Assembly (NCBI GenBank): GCA_937958365.1
Contig: CALFEW010000448.1
Location: forward strand, 1-8,568
Direction of reading: 5' to 3'
DNA from: an uncultured Chloroflexota bacterium
Lineage (GTDB): Bacteria > Chloroflexota > Anaerolineae > Promineifilales > Promineifilaceae
Length of the DNA: 8,568 nt
The position numbers were made by a program, and so were the translations under genes. The notes below the pieces were generated by a model, which was not told the DNA's origin, ran no database searches, and saw only the letters and a list, made by a program, of their open reading frames with translations. Below are positions 6,405 through 8,568 of the stretch, one piece after another (the stretch's first letter is position 1; each line of letters opens with the position of its first letter).

Positions 6405-8225
6405 ATGGATGATATGAACTCTAGCCGACTGATTGAAGACCTGAAAACCTTAAATGAAATTGCCGCGACACTCAATTCCGCCGTTGACATGCGCAGCGCC
6501 CTGGATGAGTCCCTGGCGCGGTTGATTACTTTGCTAGGCCTGGAGACCGGCTGGGTCTTTTTACGCCAGCCAGACGCGCAGGAACGGTGGAACGGCCGTG
6601 GCTACACCCTGGCCGCCCATTACCAACTGCCGTCGGCCATCGCCCCCCACGTTCCCGCCGCCTGGGACAAAGATTGCGATTGCCAATCTCTCTGCAACAA
6701 AGGCAAACTGACCGCCGCCTACAACGAAGTGCGGTGCAGCCGCCTGAGCGAAGTCGGCGGTGACCGGCGCGACCTGGCCGTACACGCTTCCGTGCCCTTA
6801 CGCGCCCGCAACGAAATCCTGGGCATCCTCAACGTGGCCGCTCCCAGTTGGGATGCCTTCGACGAGCGCACTCTGGCCCTGCTCACCAACGTGGGCAGCC
6901 AGATGGGCGTGGCGCTGGAACGCGCCCGGCTGTATGACATGATGCACGAGCAGCGCATCCACGAGCAGGCCACCTTGCTGCGCCTTTCCAGCCAGTTGTT
7001 GGGGCCGCTGAACCTGGATGAATTGTTGGATTACGTCGTTCAGGAAGTGCGGCAGTTGCAAGACGTAGACGCCTGCGCCGTGCTGCTGCCGGGGCCAGGC
7101 GGGCAAAACCTCTATTTTCGCGCCGCATCCGGCTGGACGTCTGATCCGGTGGCTCAGGGGTTTCGCGTGCCGGTAGTGGGCAGCTTTTCCGGCCAGGTCA
7201 TGTCCAGCCAGAAGCCCATCGTGCGCGAATCGGTCCGCGACGTGGACGAGTTCCCCTGGGTTCCAGACTGGTTTCGGGAAGAAGATTACCGGGCCGAAGT
7301 GGTCATTCCCATGGTGGTGCAAGGGCGCTCCATCGGCGTGCTGCTGATTGACGCCCGCCAGCCGCGGACATTTGACATGGCCGACATTCGTTTTTTGCAG
7401 TTGATGGCGAATCAGGCGGCCATTGCTATCGAGCGCGTGCGCCTGCGCAGCGAAGAGCTGCGCAGCCAACGCATTGAGGAAGAATTAGCCGTCGGCCGCC
7501 AGATTCAACTGAGTATGCTGCCGCCAACCTGCCCGGAGATAGAAGGGTGGGATTTTACGGCCGTTTACGAAGCCGCCCGGCAGGTTGGCGGCGACTTTTA
7601 CGACTTTTTCCGGCTGTCCCATGAAACAGACAAATTAGGCCTGGTCATTGCCGACGTGTCCGACAAAGGCGTGCCGGCGGCGCTGTACATGGCCCTCAGC
7701 CGCACCATCATCCGCAACACGGCGATAGATGGCAAAACGCCGGCGCGGGCGCTGGTGCAAACCAACCGTTTCATGCAAAATGACAGCCGCTCGAATATGT
7801 TTGTGACGGCGTTTTATGGCGTGTTAGACGTGGTAAACGGCCGTTTCCGTTACGCCAACGCCGGTCATAATCCGCCATTTATCTGGCGCGCCGCCACCAG
7901 CCAGATCGAACGACTGACCAAACATGGCATCGTTTTGGGTATCCTGCCGGTCATTCGCCTGGAAGATATTGAAACGACCATCGCGCCGGGCGATGCGCTG
8001 ATCCTGTACACGGATGGCGTGACCGAAGCGGTGAACAGCGCCTATGAACAATATGGCGAAGAACGGCTGGAAACGGCCGTTGCCCATACCCTCGCCGCCA
8101 ACCCCCACGCCACCGCTGCGGAACTGGCCGCCGTCATTGTGCAAAACGTCCAGGCGCATGTCGGGGCCATGTCCCAATCCGACGACTTAACCCTGGTGAT
8201 CGTCCGGCGGCTTGCTTCTTCGTAA
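6405..8225 (+). CDS. RsbU-type serine/threonine phosphatase: GAF-GAF-PP2C (SpoIIE)
   Basis: A 606-residue cytoplasmic signalling protein with no membrane segment. GAF1 covers about residues 20-172, GAF2 about 200-345, a short charged helical linker 346-372, and a PP2C/SpoIIE phosphatase about 372-603. The phosphatase opens with the family's 'RQIQLSMLPP' (365-374). Metal-binding acidic residues are in place: Asp397 ('VGGDFYDFF'), Asp417 and Asp420 ('IADVSDKG'), Asp537 ('LYTDGVTEA') and Asp593/594 ('QSDDLTLVIVR'), so it should be active. Family members dephosphorylate anti-anti-sigma (STAS) proteins in partner-switching control of sigma factors, with the GAF domains sensing small molecules or redox state. 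No STAS protein or anti-sigma kinase is nearby, so the partner is unknown. GAF1 carries four cysteines, Cys91, 93, 97 and 111. The start is uncertain: ATG 6405 has a poor CAGG at 3 nt spacing, and an in-frame ATG at 6414 is an alternative. Confidence 0.93.
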   Translation: MDDMNSSRLIEDLKTLNEIAATLNSAVDMRSALDESLARLITLLGLETGWVFLRQPDAQERWNGRGYTLAAHYQLPSAIAPHVPAAWDKDCDCQSLCNKGKLTAAYNEVRCSRLSEVGGDRRDLAVHASVPLRARNEILGILNVAAPSWDAFDERTLALLTNVGSQMGVALERARLYDMMHEQRIHEQATLLRLSSQLLGPLNLDELLDYVVQEVRQLQDVDACAVLLPGPGGQNLYFRAASGWTSDPVAQGFRVPVVGSFSGQVMSSQKPIVRESVRDVDEFPWVPDWFREEDYRAEVVIPMVVQGRSIGVLLIDARQPRTFDMADIRFLQLMANQAAIAIERVRLRSEELRSQRIEEELAVGRQIQLSMLPPTCPEIEGWDFTAVYEAARQVGGDFYDFFRLSHETDKLGLVIADVSDKGVPAALYMALSRTIIRNTAIDGKTPARALVQTNRFMQNDSRSNMFVTAFYGVLDVVNGRFRYANAGHNPPFIWRAATSQIERLTKHGIVLGILPVIRLEDIETTIAPGDALILYTDGVTEAVNSAYEQYGEERLETAVAHTLAANPHATAAELAAVIVQNVQAHVGAMSQSDDLTLVIVRRLASS

Positions 8226-8248
8226 GGCTGACTGTAGCCTGCAACCCG

Positions 8249-8290
8249 TATTCTCAGAGATTGGTCTAATCTCAGAGATTGGACCAATCT
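8249..8290 (+). repeat. Direct repeat plus dyad immediately upstream of metH
   Basis: TCTCAGAGATTGG occurs at 8252-8264 and again at 8270-8282, an 18-bp period. In addition AGATTGGTC (8258-8266) is the perfect inverse of GACCAATCT (8282-8290), and AGATTGG-A-CCAATCT (8276-8290) is a compact 15-bp dyad. Several alternative hairpins therefore compete. The element ends 12 nt before the metH ribosome-binding site and is not followed by a T-run. It could be an operator, a leader structure controlling metH, or one copy of a dispersed intergenic repeat. Confidence 0.75.
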
Positions 8291-8301
8291 TGCTAACCTT
8301 C

Positions 8302-8305
8302 AGGA
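8302..8305 (+). promoter_or_regulatory. Ribosome-binding site of metH (AGGA)
   Basis: AGGA lies 8 nt before ATG 8314, a normal spacing, and supports that codon as the start of the last gene. Confidence 0.65.
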
Positions 8306-8313
8306 ACAACAAC

Positions 8314-8568
8314 ATGAACCGAACCGAACTACTCAAACAACAACTCGCGCAGCGCATCCTCGTCACCGATGGGGCCACCGGCTCCCTGCTGCAAACCTAC
8401 CAGCTCGACGAAGCCGGCTACCGCATGGAACGCTTCGCCGATTTCCCCTACGACATCAAGGGCAACCACGAAGTCCTCAACCTCACCCAGCCGGACATCA
8501 TCAAAGCGGTACACACCGCCTACCTGGAAGCCGGCGCAGACCTGATCACCACCAACACCTTCAACGGC
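8314..8568 (+). CDS. metH: Cobalamin-dependent methionine synthase, N-terminal fragment
   Basis: The first 85 codons of a gene that runs off the right edge. The product is the start of the homocysteine-binding domain of 5-methyltetrahydrofolate-homocysteine methyltransferase, which makes methionine by passing a methyl group from methyltetrahydrofolate through cobalamin to homocysteine in the cytoplasm. The visible sequence follows E. coli MetH closely from memory: 'QRILVTDGATGSLLQ' (13-27), 'ERFADFP' (39-45), 'KGNHEVLNLTQP' (49-60) and 'EAGADLITTNTFNG' (72-85). The 'ERFADFP...KGN' stretch distinguishes MetH from plain betaine-homocysteine methyltransferases. The zinc-binding cysteines and the folate, cobalamin and activation domains lie outside the window, so full length cannot be confirmed; a short split homocysteine-binding protein is an alternative. 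No SAM or cobalamin riboswitch is recognisable in the 88-nt gap upstream. Confidence 0.94.
   Translation, partial: MNRTELLKQQLAQRILVTDGATGSLLQTYQLDEAGYRMERFADFPYDIKGNHEVLNLTQPDIIKAVHTAYLEAGADLITTNTFNG

Larger units (their letters stand above)
29..8080. repeat. Highly iterated palindrome ACGGCCGT, 12 copies across the window
   Basis: Perfect copies start at 29, 1433, 2037, 2141, 2870, 3463, 5720, 5926, 6592, 7557, 7837 and 8073. Four extend to AACGGCCGTT (1432, 5925, 7836, 8072). All lie in coding sequence, read either as Thr-Ala-Val (7 copies) or as Asn/Asp/His-Gly-Arg (5 copies), never in the third phase. The core CGGCCG occurs about 27 times by my count. An equal-base random model predicts about 0.13 copies of any given 8-mer here. 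The pattern is like HIP1 (GCGATCGC) of cyanobacteria. Confidence 0.85.

Noticed and set aside
8249..8290. CRISPR array
   Set aside because: Only two 13-bp copies with a 5-bp gap; far too short for repeats and spacers.
8226..8313. Intrinsic terminator after the phosphatase gene
   Set aside because: The dyad there is strong, but no T-run follows it and it sits next to the metH ribosome-binding site.
1..8568. A linked defence or mobile system
   Set aside because: No transposase, integrase, nuclease, toxin-antitoxin pair or terminal inverted repeats were seen; the genes are ordinary transport, protease, signalling and methionine functions.

Overview
The window is 8.57 kb of bacterial DNA carrying five genes, all on the + strand: the 3' end of an M16-family peptidase gene, a ClC-type chloride channel/transporter with a C-terminal RCK_C (TrkA_C) domain, a very large secreted subtilisin-like protease, a GAF-GAF-PP2C phosphatase of the RsbU type, and the 5' end of metH (cobalamin-dependent methionine synthase). 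Three genes are complete and two run off the window ends. No mobile element, tRNA, rRNA or CRISPR array was found.

The organism is most likely a member of the Chloroflexota (Anaerolineae/Caldilineae/Ardenticatenia type). This is inferred from the multi-domain secreted protease ending in a short 'YFPFIGK'-like tail, the multi-GAF RsbU protein, the moderately high GC content, and a strikingly over-used palindrome ACGGCCGT. There is no rRNA or other marker gene to prove it.

Layout: 2-385 M16 peptidase C-terminus; 401-2188 ClC protein, only 15 nt downstream and probably co-transcribed; 2189-2619 an AT-richer gap with a nested stem-loop; 2635-6141 subtilase (signal peptide, I9 propeptide, S8 catalytic domain split by a PA domain, beta domain, Rossmann/amidotransferase-like domain, PKD domain, short tail), followed by a strong intrinsic terminator at 6199-6236; 6243-6404 a promoter-containing gap; 6405-8225 RsbU-type phosphatase; 8226-8313 a short gap dominated by a 13-bp direct repeat and dyad; 8314-end metH.

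The genes do not form one pathway. This looks like a core-genome neighbourhood of independent units: peptidase plus ion channel, a stand-alone secreted protease unit with its own terminator, a signalling phosphatase, and a methionine-synthesis gene. No clear multi-gene novel system is present. The most unusual signals are at DNA level (the HIP1-like iterated palindrome ACGGCCGT, 12 copies, and the repeat/dyad before metH) and at residue level (a ClC protein with substitutions at its central anion and proton sites, a four-cysteine cluster in a GAF domain, and the protease's terminal tail).
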